This document shows positions 40,102 through 49,687 of a DNA stretch of 64,000 nt, in pieces. Position 1 is the stretch's first letter; every line of letters begins with the position of its first letter. Position numbers and translations under genes: made by a program. Under the pieces are notes generated by a model, which was not told the origin of the DNA, searched no databases, and saw only the letters and a list, made by a program, of their open reading frames with translations. This DNA is from Nocardioides sp. BGMRC 2183 (GTDB lineage: Bacteria; Actinomycetota; Actinomycetes; Propionibacteriales; Nocardioidaceae): contig VSSA01000002.1 in NCBI GenBank assembly GCA_008123405.1, forward strand, positions 186,001 to 250,000. Reading direction: 5' to 3'.

Positions 40102-41873
40102 TGGGCGGCACCGTTGAAGTCACCGGACTGACCAAGAGCTTCGGCACCCAGAACATCTGGAGCGACGTCACGCTCACCCTTCCTCCGGGCGAGATCACCG
40201 CGTTGCTCGGCCCGTCGGGCACCGGCAAGTCGGTCTTCCTCAAGTCCTTGATGGGGCTGCTCAAACCAGAAGCCGGACAGTGCCTGGTCAATGGCGTCGA
40301 CATGGTGACCGCGAAGGAGTCCCGCCGACTCGAGCTGCGCAAGAAGTTCGGTGTGCTCTTCCAGGACGGTGCGCTCTTCGGCTCGATGAGCGTCTACGAC
40401 AACGTCGCCTTCCCGCTGCGTGCCCACACCCGGATGTCGGAGAGCCAGGTCCGCGAGGTCAGCATGCAGAAGCTCGACATGGTCGGGCTGCTCGGACAGG
40501 AGCACAAGCTGCCCGGCGAGATCTCTGGCGGCATGCGCAAGCGCGCCGGCCTGGCCCGCTCGCTGGTCACCGAGCCCGAGATCATCCTCTGCGACGAGCC
40601 CGATTCCGGCCTGGACCCGGTGCGCACCGCCAACCTCGCCCAGCTGCTGCTCGACGTCAACGCCCAGACCGACGCCACCATGCTGGTGGTCACCCACAAC
40701 ATCGAGCTGGCCCGCACGCTGCCCGACAACCTCGGCATGCTCTATCGCCGTCAGCTGGTGATGTTCGGTCCGCGCGAGCAGTTCCTGCTCACCGACCATC
40801 CGGTGGTCTCCCAGTTCATGGCCGGCGACCCGGTGGGGCCGATCGGGATGAGCGAGGAGGTGGACCACTCCAGCAACGCACCCGAGACCGACGAGTTCGG
40901 CTATCCCGGCGAGCCGGGCGGTGCGGGACTCGCGATCCGGATGGGCGCTCGGACGCTCGAAGTGTTGCCGCGACAGCTCCTCCCGGCCAGTGGCCTGCCG
41001 CGCCCCGCGACCGAACGTCACGCACGCCGGGTGGCCAGCGGCGAGTCGTCCCTGTTCATGGCCGACGACGAGGAGGCGGACCGACCCCCACCCGTGAGAT
41101 CGCTCGACCCGGTCTCGGCCGCGCTGGACCAGACCGGTGAGTTCTTCGCGCTCGGCCTGGACACCATCAGGACCACCTTCCGCCGCGGTTTCGCTGCCCG
41201 AGAGCTGCTCGACCAGTTCTGGTTCGTGATCAGCGTGTCCTGGTTGCCGGCGGTGCTGATCGCGATCCCGTTCGGCGCGGTCATCGCGCTGCAGCTCGGC
41301 ACGCTCACCGTCCAGGTGGGGGCCCAGTCCTATACCGGCGCGGCATCGGTGCTCGCCGTGGTGCAGCAGGCGGCGCCGATCGTGACCACCTTGGTGATCG
41401 CCGGCGCCGGCGGTGCCGCGATCTGCGCCGACCTCGGCTCGCGCACCATCCGCGACGAGATCGACGCGATGCGGGTGATCGGCCTCGACCCCGTGCAGCG
41501 CCTCGTCGTACCGCGGGTGATCGCCTGCATGCTCGCCGCTGTGCTGCTCAACGGCCTGGTCTCGGTGGTCGGTGTGTTGGGCGGCTACGTCTTCAACGTC
41601 ATCGTCCAGGGCGGCACGCCCGGTGCCTACCTGTCCAGCTTCACCGCGCTCGCCCAGAGCTCCGACCTGTGGGTCGGTGAGCTCAAGGCGGTCGTCTTCG
41701 GCTTCCTCGCCGGTGTGGTCGCTGCCTACCGCGGCCTGCACACCCGCCCCGGACCGAAGGGCGTCGGGGAGTCGGTCAACCAGTCGGTCGTGATCACCTT
41801 CCTGCTGCTCTTCTTCGTCAACTTCGTGATCACCACCGTCTATCTCCAGCTCGTCCCCGGGAAGGGCGCCTGA
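40101..41873 (+). CDS. Fused Mce-type ABC ATPase (Mkl/MlaF-like) and YrbE/MlaE permease
   Basis: The frame is 590 residues with no stop. Residues 1-245 are a complete ATPase: Walker A GPSGTGKS at 37-44, signature ISGGM at 141-145, Walker B ILCDEP at 162-167. Residues about 250-325 are the C-terminal extension seen in Mkl-type ATPases. Residues about 332-585 are a full YrbE/MlaE permease with the EIDAMRVIGLDP loop. In most actinobacteria these are separate proteins, and Mkl is often encoded elsewhere. A GTG at 41094 (V332) could start a separate permease, but its nearest GGAGG is 17 bases away. AGGAGG precedes the ATG at 40101. It should power lipid import by the MceA-F complex. Confidence 0.85.
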   Translation: MGGTVEVTGLTKSFGTQNIWSDVTLTLPPGEITALLGPSGTGKSVFLKSLMGLLKPEAGQCLVNGVDMVTAKESRRLELRKKFGVLFQDGALFGSMSVYDNVAFPLRAHTRMSESQVREVSMQKLDMVGLLGQEHKLPGEISGGMRKRAGLARSLVTEPEIILCDEPDSGLDPVRTANLAQLLLDVNAQTDATMLVVTHNIELARTLPDNLGMLYRRQLVMFGPREQFLLTDHPVVSQFMAGDPVGPIGMSEEVDHSSNAPETDEFGYPGEPGGAGLAIRMGARTLEVLPRQLLPASGLPRPATERHARRVASGESSLFMADDEEADRPPPVRSLDPVSAALDQTGEFFALGLDTIRTTFRRGFAARELLDQFWFVISVSWLPAVLIAIPFGAVIALQLGTLTVQVGAQSYTGAASVLAVVQQAAPIVTTLVIAGAGGAAICADLGSRTIRDEIDAMRVIGLDPVQRLVVPRVIACMLAAVLLNGLVSVVGVLGGYVFNVIVQGGTPGAYLSSFTALAQSSDLWVGELKAVVFGFLAGVVAAYRGLHTRPGPKGVGESVNQSVVITFLLLFFVNFVITTVYLQLVPGKGA

Positions 41874-42724
41874 TGAGTGCATCGCGACCCCGGCTGGCGC
41901 CGGCCAAACGACCCTGGTGGGACCGCCGCCTCGACCGGACGGTGAACGCCGGCCGAGACATCCGGTTCTACGGCGTGGTGCTCCGCGGCATCCCCACCGC
42001 GATCCGCCACTACCCCAAGGAGATCTGGCGGCTGCTCTCCGAGGTCAGCTTCGGCAGTGGGGCGCTCGCCGTTATCGGCGGCACGGTCGGCGTGATGACC
42101 GGGATGTCGCTCTTCGTCGGCACCGTGGTCGGCATGCAGGGCTATGCCGCCCTGGACCAGATCGGCACCTCGACGCTCAACGGCTTCATCTCCGCCTACT
42201 TCAACACCCGCGAGATCGCGCCGCTGGTCGCAGCGCTCGCGCTCTCGGCGACCGTCGGCGCCGGCTTCACCGCCCAGCTCGGAGCGATGCGGATCAGTGA
42301 GGAGATCGACGCGGTCAAGGTGATCGGCTTGGACGCCGTACCGTTCCTGGTCTCCACGCGGGTCGTCGCCGGGTTCATCGCGATCATCCCGCTCTACGTG
42401 GTGGGCCTGCTGACCTCCTACGCCGGCAGTCGCCTGGTCACCGTCCAGCTGCGCGGGCAGTCCGCCGGCACCTACGACCACTACTTCGACCTGTTCCTGC
42501 CGCCGGTCGACATCTTCCTCTCCTTCGGGAAGGTGCTGGTCTTCGCCGTCCTGATCATTCTCATCCACTGCCGGATCGGCTACTTCGCCCGCGGCGGCCC
42601 CGCAGGCGTCGGGGTCGCGGTCGGCGGCTCGGTACGCCGTACCCTCGTCGTCGTCGCCGTGCTCGACCTGGCCCTCTCGATGGCGATGTGGGGCACCACG
42701 ACCACGGTCCGGATCGCCGGATGA
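41873..42724 (+). CDS. yrbEB: YrbEB/MlaE-type permease of the Mce transporter
   Basis: The 283-residue membrane protein has an N-terminal amphipathic part and about five transmembrane helices, including GGTVGVMTGMSLFVGTVVGM and the conserved cytoplasmic loop EEIDAVKVIGLDA. It pairs with the permease half of the preceding fusion to form the membrane channel under the Mce ring or tube. Start and stop codons overlap with both neighbours (TGATG and ATGA), so the subunits are made in fixed ratio. Confidence 0.9.
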   Translation: MSASRPRLAPAKRPWWDRRLDRTVNAGRDIRFYGVVLRGIPTAIRHYPKEIWRLLSEVSFGSGALAVIGGTVGVMTGMSLFVGTVVGMQGYAALDQIGTSTLNGFISAYFNTREIAPLVAALALSATVGAGFTAQLGAMRISEEIDAVKVIGLDAVPFLVSTRVVAGFIAIIPLYVVGLLTSYAGSRLVTVQLRGQSAGTYDHYFDLFLPPVDIFLSFGKVLVFAVLIILIHCRIGYFARGGPAGVGVAVGGSVRRTLVVVAVLDLALSMAMWGTTTTVRIAG

Positions 42725-44097
42725 CCAGCACGATGACGCTGGGCAGGGCCCGCGACCTCCTCCTCGGCCTCGGGTACGTCGGGCTCGTGGTCGCCGTCGG
42801 TGTCGGCACCTGGCTCTTCTACAACCAGGCCTTCACCGACCGCGCCGAGGTCACGCTCACCACCGGGACCGTCGGCAACGCGCTGCAGAAGGGCTCCGAC
42901 GTGAAGTTGCACGGCGTGCCTGTCGGCAAGGTCTCCTCGATCGACCCCCAGCCCGGTGGCGCGGAGCTGACCCTTGCGCTGCAGCCGGAGATCCTCGACG
43001 AGCTGCCCGCGACGACCACCGCCCGGCTGCTGCCCAAGACGCTGTTCGGCGAGCGCTACGTGGCCCTGATGGTGCCGGCGGAGCCCGCGGGCGGCGCGGG
43101 CGAGGCGGCGGCCGCCGCTCCGGTGGCGACCGCAGGCGACTCCACGCTGCGGGCCGGCGACACCATCGTCCAAGACACCTCGGACGAGGCGGTCGAGCTC
43201 GAAGAGGTCTTCGACGAGCTGCTGCCGGTGCTCGAGGCGATCCGCCCCGACAAGCTCTCCGCGATGCTCGGCGAGCTCGCCCTGATGCTGCGCGGCAACG
43301 GCGGGCCGATCGGCGACACGCTGGCAGCGTGGGGGCGCTACCTGGAGCGGTTCAATCCGCTGACCGAGCGGATGGCCGACGACCTGGCCGCCTTCGGGCG
43401 GGTGGCCCAGGACTATGCGATCGCTGCCCCGGACCTCCTCGACGCGTTGGCCACGATGACCGACACCTCGGGCACCCTGGTCGACGAGCGCGTCCAGCTC
43501 ACCGAGGCGCTGCGCACCGTGACCAGCGCCGGCGACGCCAGCCACGGATGGATGCTCGACAACTCCGAGACCATCACCGTGCTGAGCCGCGAGAGCCGGG
43601 ATGCCCTCTCTGCGGTGGCTCCCTACGCCAGCCAGTTCCCGTGCCTGTTCCGGTCGTTGCGCGACTACGTGCCGGAGATGGAGGACCAGCTCGGCAAGGG
43701 CACCGACGAGCCGGGGCTGCACGTGGTGCTCAACGTCGAGGAGTCCCGCGGGAGATACCTGGCCGGCAAGGATGCGCCGCGCTATGAGTCCGACGGTCGG
43801 CCACGGTGCCCCTACCAGCCCAGTGGCACCTCCTCGTCGTACAGCCCCGACAGCCCCGACAGCCCGGCAGGCCCTGCGAACCCTGAGGCCCGACCGGGCG
43901 CCATCCCCGCGCCGCCGATCGACTTCGTGGACCGGTCGGTCCGCAACGGGCTCGGTCCGGCCAACTCCGTGGAGGAGAACCAACTGATCGCCGAGATCCT
44001 CGCCCCCACCGTCGGACTCGCTCCTGCCGAGTTCCCGGACTGGTCGAGCCTGCTGCTCGGACCGGTCCTGCGCGGGACGGAGGTGGAGCTGCGATGA
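42721..44097 (+). CDS. mceA: Mce family protein, first of six (MceA position)
   Basis: The 458-residue protein has one N-terminal transmembrane helix (about 14-34), an MlaD/Mce domain (about 38-120, with GSDVKLHGVPVGKV and LFGERYVAL), then a long helical region typical of actinobacterial Mce proteins and a Pro/Ser-rich C-terminal part containing PDSPDSPAGPANP. The helical needle would extend into the periplasm-like space and form a channel with the five other Mce proteins. The frame is open from 42688, but the ATG at 42721 overlaps the upstream stop and fits the family. Confidence 0.9.
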   Translation: MTSTMTLGRARDLLLGLGYVGLVVAVGVGTWLFYNQAFTDRAEVTLTTGTVGNALQKGSDVKLHGVPVGKVSSIDPQPGGAELTLALQPEILDELPATTTARLLPKTLFGERYVALMVPAEPAGGAGEAAAAAPVATAGDSTLRAGDTIVQDTSDEAVELEEVFDELLPVLEAIRPDKLSAMLGELALMLRGNGGPIGDTLAAWGRYLERFNPLTERMADDLAAFGRVAQDYAIAAPDLLDALATMTDTSGTLVDERVQLTEALRTVTSAGDASHGWMLDNSETITVLSRESRDALSAVAPYASQFPCLFRSLRDYVPEMEDQLGKGTDEPGLHVVLNVEESRGRYLAGKDAPRYESDGRPRCPYQPSGTSSSYSPDSPDSPAGPANPEARPGAIPAPPIDFVDRSVRNGLGPANSVEENQLIAEILAPTVGLAPAEFPDWSSLLLGPVLRGTEVELR

Positions 44098-45116
44098 GGA
44101 TCGACAAGTCGTTGCTGGTGACCCTGACCAAGGCAGTCGCGTTCTCGGTGGTCACCCTGCTGGCCACGGCGGCACTCGCCGGCACCATCCGCAACAGCAC
44201 CTCGGGCGAGGGCACCGAGTATGCAGCTGTCTTCGAGAACGCCACCAGCCTCAACAAGGGCGACGACGTCCGGATGGCCGGGGTCAAGGTCGGCACCGTC
44301 CAGGCCGTCGAGGTCAGCGACAACCAGTTCGCCCGGGTCACCTTCACCGTCGCCGACAGCGCGCCGATGCGGACCGGCACCAGCGCGGAGTTGCGGTTCC
44401 GCAACATGGTCGGCCAGCGCTACATCGCGCTGACGCCCGGCGACGCCGGGGCCGCCGAGCTGCCGGCCGGCGCCACCCTCGACCTCGATCACACCCAACC
44501 CGCCCTCGACCTGACGCTGTTGTTCAACGGCTTTCAACCGCTGATGCGGCTGCTCGACGCCGAGGACGTCAACGAGCTCAGCGGCCAGATCATCGAGGTC
44601 TTCCAGGGCGAGGGGGCCACCGTCGACGGGCTGCTCACCAGCACCGCCCGACTGACGTCGACCCTCGCCGACCGGGACCAGGTGATCGGCGACCTGATCA
44701 CCAACCTCAACCAGGTGCTGACCGTCGTCGGCGACCGCTCCGACCAACTCGACACCACCCTGGTCACCCTGCAACAGCTCGTGTCGGGGCTCGCCGAGGA
44801 TCGGGTCATCATCGGCGACACGATCACCGGGATGGGCGAGCTGAGCGCGAGCGTCGCCGACCTCCTCGACGAGGGCCGAGCCCCGATCAAACGCTCGATC
44901 CAGGGTCTCGGCGACCTCTCGGCCAGCCTCGCCGGCGGCGATGAGCTCGACGAGTTCCTGAGCAACCTGCCCGGCAAGCTGGAGTCGATCGGACGACTCG
45001 CCAGCTATGGCTCCTGGATCAACTTCTACCTGTGCTCCCTGGACGGTCGGATCCCGCTGCCCGAGGGCTACTACGGCGACCTCGGGGCGTTGCCCGTCGC
45101 AGAGAGGTGCATCTGA
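44094..45116 (+). CDS. mceB: Mce family protein (MceB position)
   Basis: The 340-residue protein has an N-terminal helix (about 8-30), an Mce/MlaD domain (about 38-118, KGDDVRMAGVKVGTV and MVGQRYIAL) and a long alpha-helical DUF3407-like region ending near LCSLDGRIPLPEGYYG. The length is near the family norm. It overlaps mceA by ATGA and mceC by TGATG. It would be one strand of the hexameric lipid conduit. Confidence 0.9.
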   Translation: MRIDKSLLVTLTKAVAFSVVTLLATAALAGTIRNSTSGEGTEYAAVFENATSLNKGDDVRMAGVKVGTVQAVEVSDNQFARVTFTVADSAPMRTGTSAELRFRNMVGQRYIALTPGDAGAAELPAGATLDLDHTQPALDLTLLFNGFQPLMRLLDAEDVNELSGQIIEVFQGEGATVDGLLTSTARLTSTLADRDQVIGDLITNLNQVLTVVGDRSDQLDTTLVTLQQLVSGLAEDRVIIGDTITGMGELSASVADLLDEGRAPIKRSIQGLGDLSASLAGGDELDEFLSNLPGKLESIGRLASYGSWINFYLCSLDGRIPLPEGYYGDLGALPVAERCI

Positions 45117-46132
45117 TGGCGCGGCGCTACCCCACCTCCTTCGCCGAGCGGAACCGGATCGCGATCGCCCTGGTCGGCATCGCCGCTCTGCTCGGGGTCT
45201 TCTACGTCACCTTCAACGCCGATGCCATGCCGGTCGTCGGTGGCGGCGAGGAGCACACGGCGTACTTCGCCGAGTCCGGTGGACTGCACGAAGGGGACGA
45301 GGTACGCGTCGCCGGCGTGAAGGTCGGAAAGGTGACCTTCGTAGAGCTCGAGGACGACCGGGTGCTGGTCTCCTTCCGCGCCAAGGGGGTCAGCCTGGGC
45401 AGCGAGTCCACCGCGGCGGTGGAGGTGAAGACGATGCTCGGCCAGAAGTTCCTCGCCGTCTCCCCGCGCGGCACCGAGGCGCTCGACGGCCCGATCCCGC
45501 TGGAGCAGACCACGACGCCCTACGACGTCAACGCGGCCTTCTCCGACCTCTCCGCCACCATCACCGAGATCGACACCGAGCAGATGGAGCAGAGCCTCAC
45601 CACCCTGGCCGACGCCTTCGCCGACACCCCGGCCGCCGTGCGTGGCACCGTCTCCGGGCTCACCCGCCTCTCGCGCACCATCGCCACTCGCGACGAGGAG
45701 CTGGCCGAGCTGCTCACCGCGACCACCGACGTGACCGGGACGCTGGCTGATCGCAGCGAGGAGATCGGCACCCTGATCGAGGACGGTGACGACCTCCTCA
45801 CCGAGCTCGTCGCACGTCGTGAGGCGGTGCACCAACTGCTCACCAACACCGCGACGTTGGGCACCGAGCTCGAAGGTCTGGTCACCGACAACGAGGAGCA
45901 GCTGCAGCCCGCGCTGGACAAGCTCGACGCGGTCAGCGTGGTGCTCCGCGACAACCAGGACAACCTGGACCAGGCGATGAAGGTGCTCGGTCCCTACTAC
46001 CGGATGCTCGCCACTGCGATGGGCAACGGCCGCTGGGTCGACTCCTACATCTGCGGGCTCTTCGACGAGGAGAACGCGCCGGTGCTCGACAGCGACGTGG
46101 TCCGCGACTGCAACCCCGGGGGTGCGCGATGA
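45116..46132 (+). CDS. mceC: Mce family protein (MceC position)
   Basis: The 338-residue protein has a transmembrane helix at about 14-32, an Mce domain (about 44-122, EGDEVRVAGVKVGKV, MLGQKFLAV) and a helical C-terminal region ending YICGLFDEEN. The ATG at 45116 overlaps the mceB stop by one base; the open frame starting at 45032 lies inside mceB. Same role and coupling as the other Mce subunits. Confidence 0.9.
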   Translation: MARRYPTSFAERNRIAIALVGIAALLGVFYVTFNADAMPVVGGGEEHTAYFAESGGLHEGDEVRVAGVKVGKVTFVELEDDRVLVSFRAKGVSLGSESTAAVEVKTMLGQKFLAVSPRGTEALDGPIPLEQTTTPYDVNAAFSDLSATITEIDTEQMEQSLTTLADAFADTPAAVRGTVSGLTRLSRTIATRDEELAELLTATTDVTGTLADRSEEIGTLIEDGDDLLTELVARREAVHQLLTNTATLGTELEGLVTDNEEQLQPALDKLDAVSVVLRDNQDNLDQAMKVLGPYYRMLATAMGNGRWVDSYICGLFDEENAPVLDSDVVRDCNPGGAR

Positions 46133-47154
46133 GGTTCCGCAACATCCTGGTCCTGGTGCTCGTCGCCGCGGTCATCGCCGCCGGGTTCGCCGGCGAGCGC
46201 CTGCTCCGCGGCGACGGCACCACCCTCACCGCACGCTTCGACTCCGCTGTCGGTCTCTACCCCGGCTCCGACGTCCAGATCCTCGGCGTCCCGGTCGGCA
46301 AGGTGACCGCGGTGACCCCCGACGGGGACGGGATCGAGGTGGCCATGGAGCTGGACCCCGGCGTGCGGGCATCGGCCGACACCGGCGCCGTGATCATCGC
46401 GCCGACCCTGGTCAGCGACCGGTTCGTGCAGCTCACCGTGCCCTACTCCGAGGGCGCGAGCGCGATCGAGGACGGCACCGAGATCACCGCTACCGCGGTG
46501 CCGGTCGAGATCGACGAGATGTACGCCAGCCTCACCGACATCGGCAAGCAGCTCGGACCTGAAGGGGTCAACAAGGACGGGGCGCTGAGCCGCTTCCTGG
46601 AGGTGATGGCGGCGAACCTGGACGGTCAGGGCGCCGACATCAACCAGATGATCGACGACTTCGGCGACGCATCGGGCACGCTCGCCGACGTCGACGACGA
46701 CTTCTTCGCCACCGTGGCGAACCTGGACCGGCTCAACGACGAACTCCTCGCCCATGACGACGAGGTGGCCTCGGCGAACCGGCAGCTGGCCGACGTGGCG
46801 TCGTACCTGAGCGAGGACCGGGAGGACCTGGCCGCTGCGATCACCAACCTGGGATCGGCACTCGGGGTCCTCGACGGCTTCATCAAGGACAACCGCGCTG
46901 CGCTCCGCAGCAGTGTGCAGAACCTGCACGGCCCGACGCAGACGTTGGTCAAGCGGCGGGAGTCACTGGCCGAGGCGGTGCGCACCATCCCGTTGGCACT
47001 GCAGAACTTCGTCAACGCCTACGACGTGGACAGCAACACGGTGAGCGGACGCGGCAACCTGAACGAGATCACCCTCTGGTCCGAGAGCGGTCAGACCGGT
47101 CGTACGTCGCCGGATGCGCCGCCGCTGCTGCTGCCCGGGATGGGGGAGGAGTGA
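46129..47154 (+). CDS. mceD: Mce family protein (MceD position)
   Basis: The 341-residue protein has an N-terminal helix (about 5-22), an Mce domain (about 32-115, PGSDVQILGVPVGKV) and a long helical stretch with heptad-like ANRQLADVASYLSEDRE. Its ATGA start overlaps mceC. It has no lipobox, in contrast to the next gene. Confidence 0.9.
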   Translation: MRFRNILVLVLVAAVIAAGFAGERLLRGDGTTLTARFDSAVGLYPGSDVQILGVPVGKVTAVTPDGDGIEVAMELDPGVRASADTGAVIIAPTLVSDRFVQLTVPYSEGASAIEDGTEITATAVPVEIDEMYASLTDIGKQLGPEGVNKDGALSRFLEVMAANLDGQGADINQMIDDFGDASGTLADVDDDFFATVANLDRLNDELLAHDDEVASANRQLADVASYLSEDREDLAAAITNLGSALGVLDGFIKDNRAALRSSVQNLHGPTQTLVKRRESLAEAVRTIPLALQNFVNAYDVDSNTVSGRGNLNEITLWSESGQTGRTSPDAPPLLLPGMGEE

Positions 47155-47156
47155 GC

Positions 47157-48503
47157 ATGCATAGACGACACGCCCTCGGTGCTGCGGTGATCGCCGCCGT
47201 GATCTGTCTTGGTGGCGCGTTCACCGGCTGCTCGGGTCTCGTGCCGAGCGCCTACGATGCGCCGCTGCCGGGTGGCGCCGACGTCGGCAGTGATCCGATC
47301 ACGCTGACCGCCGAGTTCGACGACGTGATGGATCTGGTGCCGCAGTCGAGCGTGAAGGTGGACAACGTGGCGATCGGCCGGATCTCGGCGATCACCCTGC
47401 AACCCGACGGAGAGACCGCCGAGGTCGAGATGGTGGTGCGCCGCGACGTACGACTTCCCGAGGGCACCACCGCGCGACTCCAGCAGACCTCCCTGCTCGG
47501 CGAGAAGTACGTCGCGCTGATCCGCCCCGAGCGCCCCGCGGGGGCGAACGTGGCGGCACTGGAGGACGGCGACCTGCTGCCGTTGGACCAGACCGACGCG
47601 GCGGCCCAGGTCGAACAGGTGCTCGGCGCCCTGTCGCTGGTGCTCAACGGCGGCGGCATCGCACAGTTCCAGGAGATCTCCCGGGAGATGCAGGACGTCG
47701 GCGGCGGCAGGACCGAGGAGGTCCGCGCCTTCCTCGACGAGCTGCACCGCTTCGTCGGCGTGCTGGACCGGCGCCGCGCCTCCATCACCACCGCGATCGA
47801 CGGACTTGCCGAACTGTCGGCGACGCTCGAGGGCGACCAGGAGAAGATCGCCACCGCCCTCGAAGGACTCTCCCCCGGCATGGAGGTGCTCGTCGAGCAG
47901 CGTCCGCAGCTGGTGAAGATGCTGAGGTCGCTGGACCGGCTCTCCGCCGTCACGGTGGAGACTCTCGACAAGTCGCAGGACGACATCGTGGCGGACTTCG
48001 AGCTGCTCGACCCGATCCTCGACCGACTGGCCGCGGCCGGCAGCGCCCTGCCGCAGTCCCTGCAGATCCTGCTCACCTACCCCTTCCCTGACGAGGTGCT
48101 CGCCGCGATCAACGGCGACTACCTGAACGTCTTCCTGACCACCAATTTCCGCACCCTTCCCTCTGGGTGCACCGCGGCCGCGTGTTTCTGGCCGCAGGTG
48201 GGTGGCGGGTCGGGGACGGGCTCCACGCAACGCCGCCTCCCTCCCTCCCTCGGCGAGACCGTGGAACCCTCCCCGACCGTGCTGCCCTCCACCGACTCGC
48301 CCTATCCGGGCTCGCCGACGCCGACGGTCCCCGGACCGTCGATCCTGCCGACCGAGTCCGGCACCCCGGGTCCCTCCGACCCCTCGACCCCGGACTCGTC
48401 GCCGACGGGTGAGCCCGGCGGGCCGAGCGAGTCCGGATCGCCGGGGAGCTCTCCCAGTGGCAGCGCCGGCCCGACCGACACCGACACACCCGGAGGTCAG
48501 TGA
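47157..48503 (+). CDS. mceE: Mce family lipoprotein (MceE/LprK position)
   Basis: The 448-residue protein has a lipoprotein signal with lipobox FTGC (C25), then an Mce domain (about 45-130, PQSSVKVDNVAIGRI, LLGEKYVAL), a helical region, and a C-terminal tail of about 100 residues rich in Pro, Ser, Thr and Gly. A lipid-anchored fifth subunit is the rule in actinobacterial mce operons. GGGGGAGGA six bases before the ATG at 47157 favours it over the GTG at 47151, which overlaps the mceD stop but has no room for a ribosome site. Confidence 0.9.
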   Translation: MHRRHALGAAVIAAVICLGGAFTGCSGLVPSAYDAPLPGGADVGSDPITLTAEFDDVMDLVPQSSVKVDNVAIGRISAITLQPDGETAEVEMVVRRDVRLPEGTTARLQQTSLLGEKYVALIRPERPAGANVAALEDGDLLPLDQTDAAAQVEQVLGALSLVLNGGGIAQFQEISREMQDVGGGRTEEVRAFLDELHRFVGVLDRRRASITTAIDGLAELSATLEGDQEKIATALEGLSPGMEVLVEQRPQLVKMLRSLDRLSAVTVETLDKSQDDIVADFELLDPILDRLAAAGSALPQSLQILLTYPFPDEVLAAINGDYLNVFLTTNFRTLPSGCTAAACFWPQVGGGSGTGSTQRRLPPSLGETVEPSPTVLPSTDSPYPGSPTPTVPGPSILPTESGTPGPSDPSTPDSSPTGEPGGPSESGSPGSSPSGSAGPTDTDTPGGQ

Positions 48504-49687
48504 TGCAGCGACTCACCCGCGGGATCCGGGTCAAGCTGGTCCTCTTCGTGGCACTCGCGCTGGCCGGTACGACGTACCTGGGCGCCACGCATGTCGGCTT
48601 CTCCCCGTTCAGCGACGGAGCGCGGATCACGGTCTCGCTGCCGGAGGCCGGCGGACTCTTCGTCAACTCCGAGGTCACCTACCGCGGCGTGCAGATCGGT
48701 GAGGTCACCGCGTTGGAGGCGAGCAGCGACGGCGTCGAGGCGACGGTCGAGCTCGATCCCGACGCGCCCGCCATCCCTGCCGACGTCACCGTGCACGTGG
48801 TGAACCGGTCAGCGATCGGGGAGCAGTACCTGGACCTGCGGGGCAGCTCCACCACGGAGACGCTCGCTGCAGACGCGCACCTCGAGGGCGGCACCGACGC
48901 GCTGCCACAGGAGATCTCCGAGGTGATCCGCACCGCCCGCGACTTCAGCGCCTCGGTCCCTTCCGACGCCCTGGACACGGTCATCGACGAGGGCTACCTG
49001 CTCTCCCAGGGCGCCGGTGAAGACCTGCGACGTCTGGTGCGGACCTCGCTGGAGTTCCAGCAGGCGGCCGACCGCAACTTCATGGTGAGCGAGAGCCTGA
49101 TCACCAACTCCCGTCAGGTGCTGGCCACCCAGGAGGAGGCGGCCGGGTCGATCCGTGCGTTCAGCAACGACCTCGGCCTCTTCGCCCGCACCCTGAGCGA
49201 CAGCGACGCCGACCTGCGCACGCTCATCGAGGCCTCGCCCGCCGCGGCCCGACAGATCAGCCTGCTGGTGCGTGACGTCGGCCAGCCGCTGGGCATCTTG
49301 ATGAGCAACCTGATCTCGACCGCCACCATCTTCGGCACGAACGCCGCCGGGGTCGAGGACGCGATGATCCACCTCCCCGAGGCGATCAGCATCGGCTGGT
49401 CGATCAGCACCTCGAAGGGACTCAGCATGGGACTGGTGCCCACCTTCTTCGACCCGCTGCCCTGCACGAAGGGGTACGACGGCACCCAGCGCCGCCGCGG
49501 CACCGACACCGGCAAGAGCGCACCGCTCAACACCGATGCCGGTTGCACCGCGTCGCTGAGCTCGGGCAATGTGCGGGGTCCGCAGCATCTGCCGGGTGCC
49601 GCGACGCCTACGGGTGCCGCAGCGCCGCAGCCGGAGGACATCAGCGTGGTCGAGGAGATCGACGACCTGCTCGGAGGGAACGGATGA
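48503..49687 (+). CDS. mceF: Mce family protein (MceF position)
   Basis: The 394-residue protein has a transmembrane helix (about 10-28), an Mce domain (about 38-115, NSEVTYRGVQIGEV, IGEQYLDL), a helical domain and a short Pro/Ala-rich end. GGAGG six bases before the ATG at 48503 defines the start, and its first base is the last base of the mceE stop. It completes a set of six, so the importer is structurally full. Confidence 0.9.
   Translation: MQRLTRGIRVKLVLFVALALAGTTYLGATHVGFSPFSDGARITVSLPEAGGLFVNSEVTYRGVQIGEVTALEASSDGVEATVELDPDAPAIPADVTVHVVNRSAIGEQYLDLRGSSTTETLAADAHLEGGTDALPQEISEVIRTARDFSASVPSDALDTVIDEGYLLSQGAGEDLRRLVRTSLEFQQAADRNFMVSESLITNSRQVLATQEEAAGSIRAFSNDLGLFARTLSDSDADLRTLIEASPAAARQISLLVRDVGQPLGILMSNLISTATIFGTNAAGVEDAMIHLPEAISIGWSISTSKGLSMGLVPTFFDPLPCTKGYDGTQRRRGTDTGKSAPLNTDAGCTASLSSGNVRGPQHLPGAATPTGAAAPQPEDISVVEEIDDLLGGNG

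Noticed and set aside
39570-41882. A 770-codon open frame on the minus strand
   Set aside because: It is antisense to the transglycosylase and ATPase-permease genes and contains only low-complexity His/Asp/Gly sequence.
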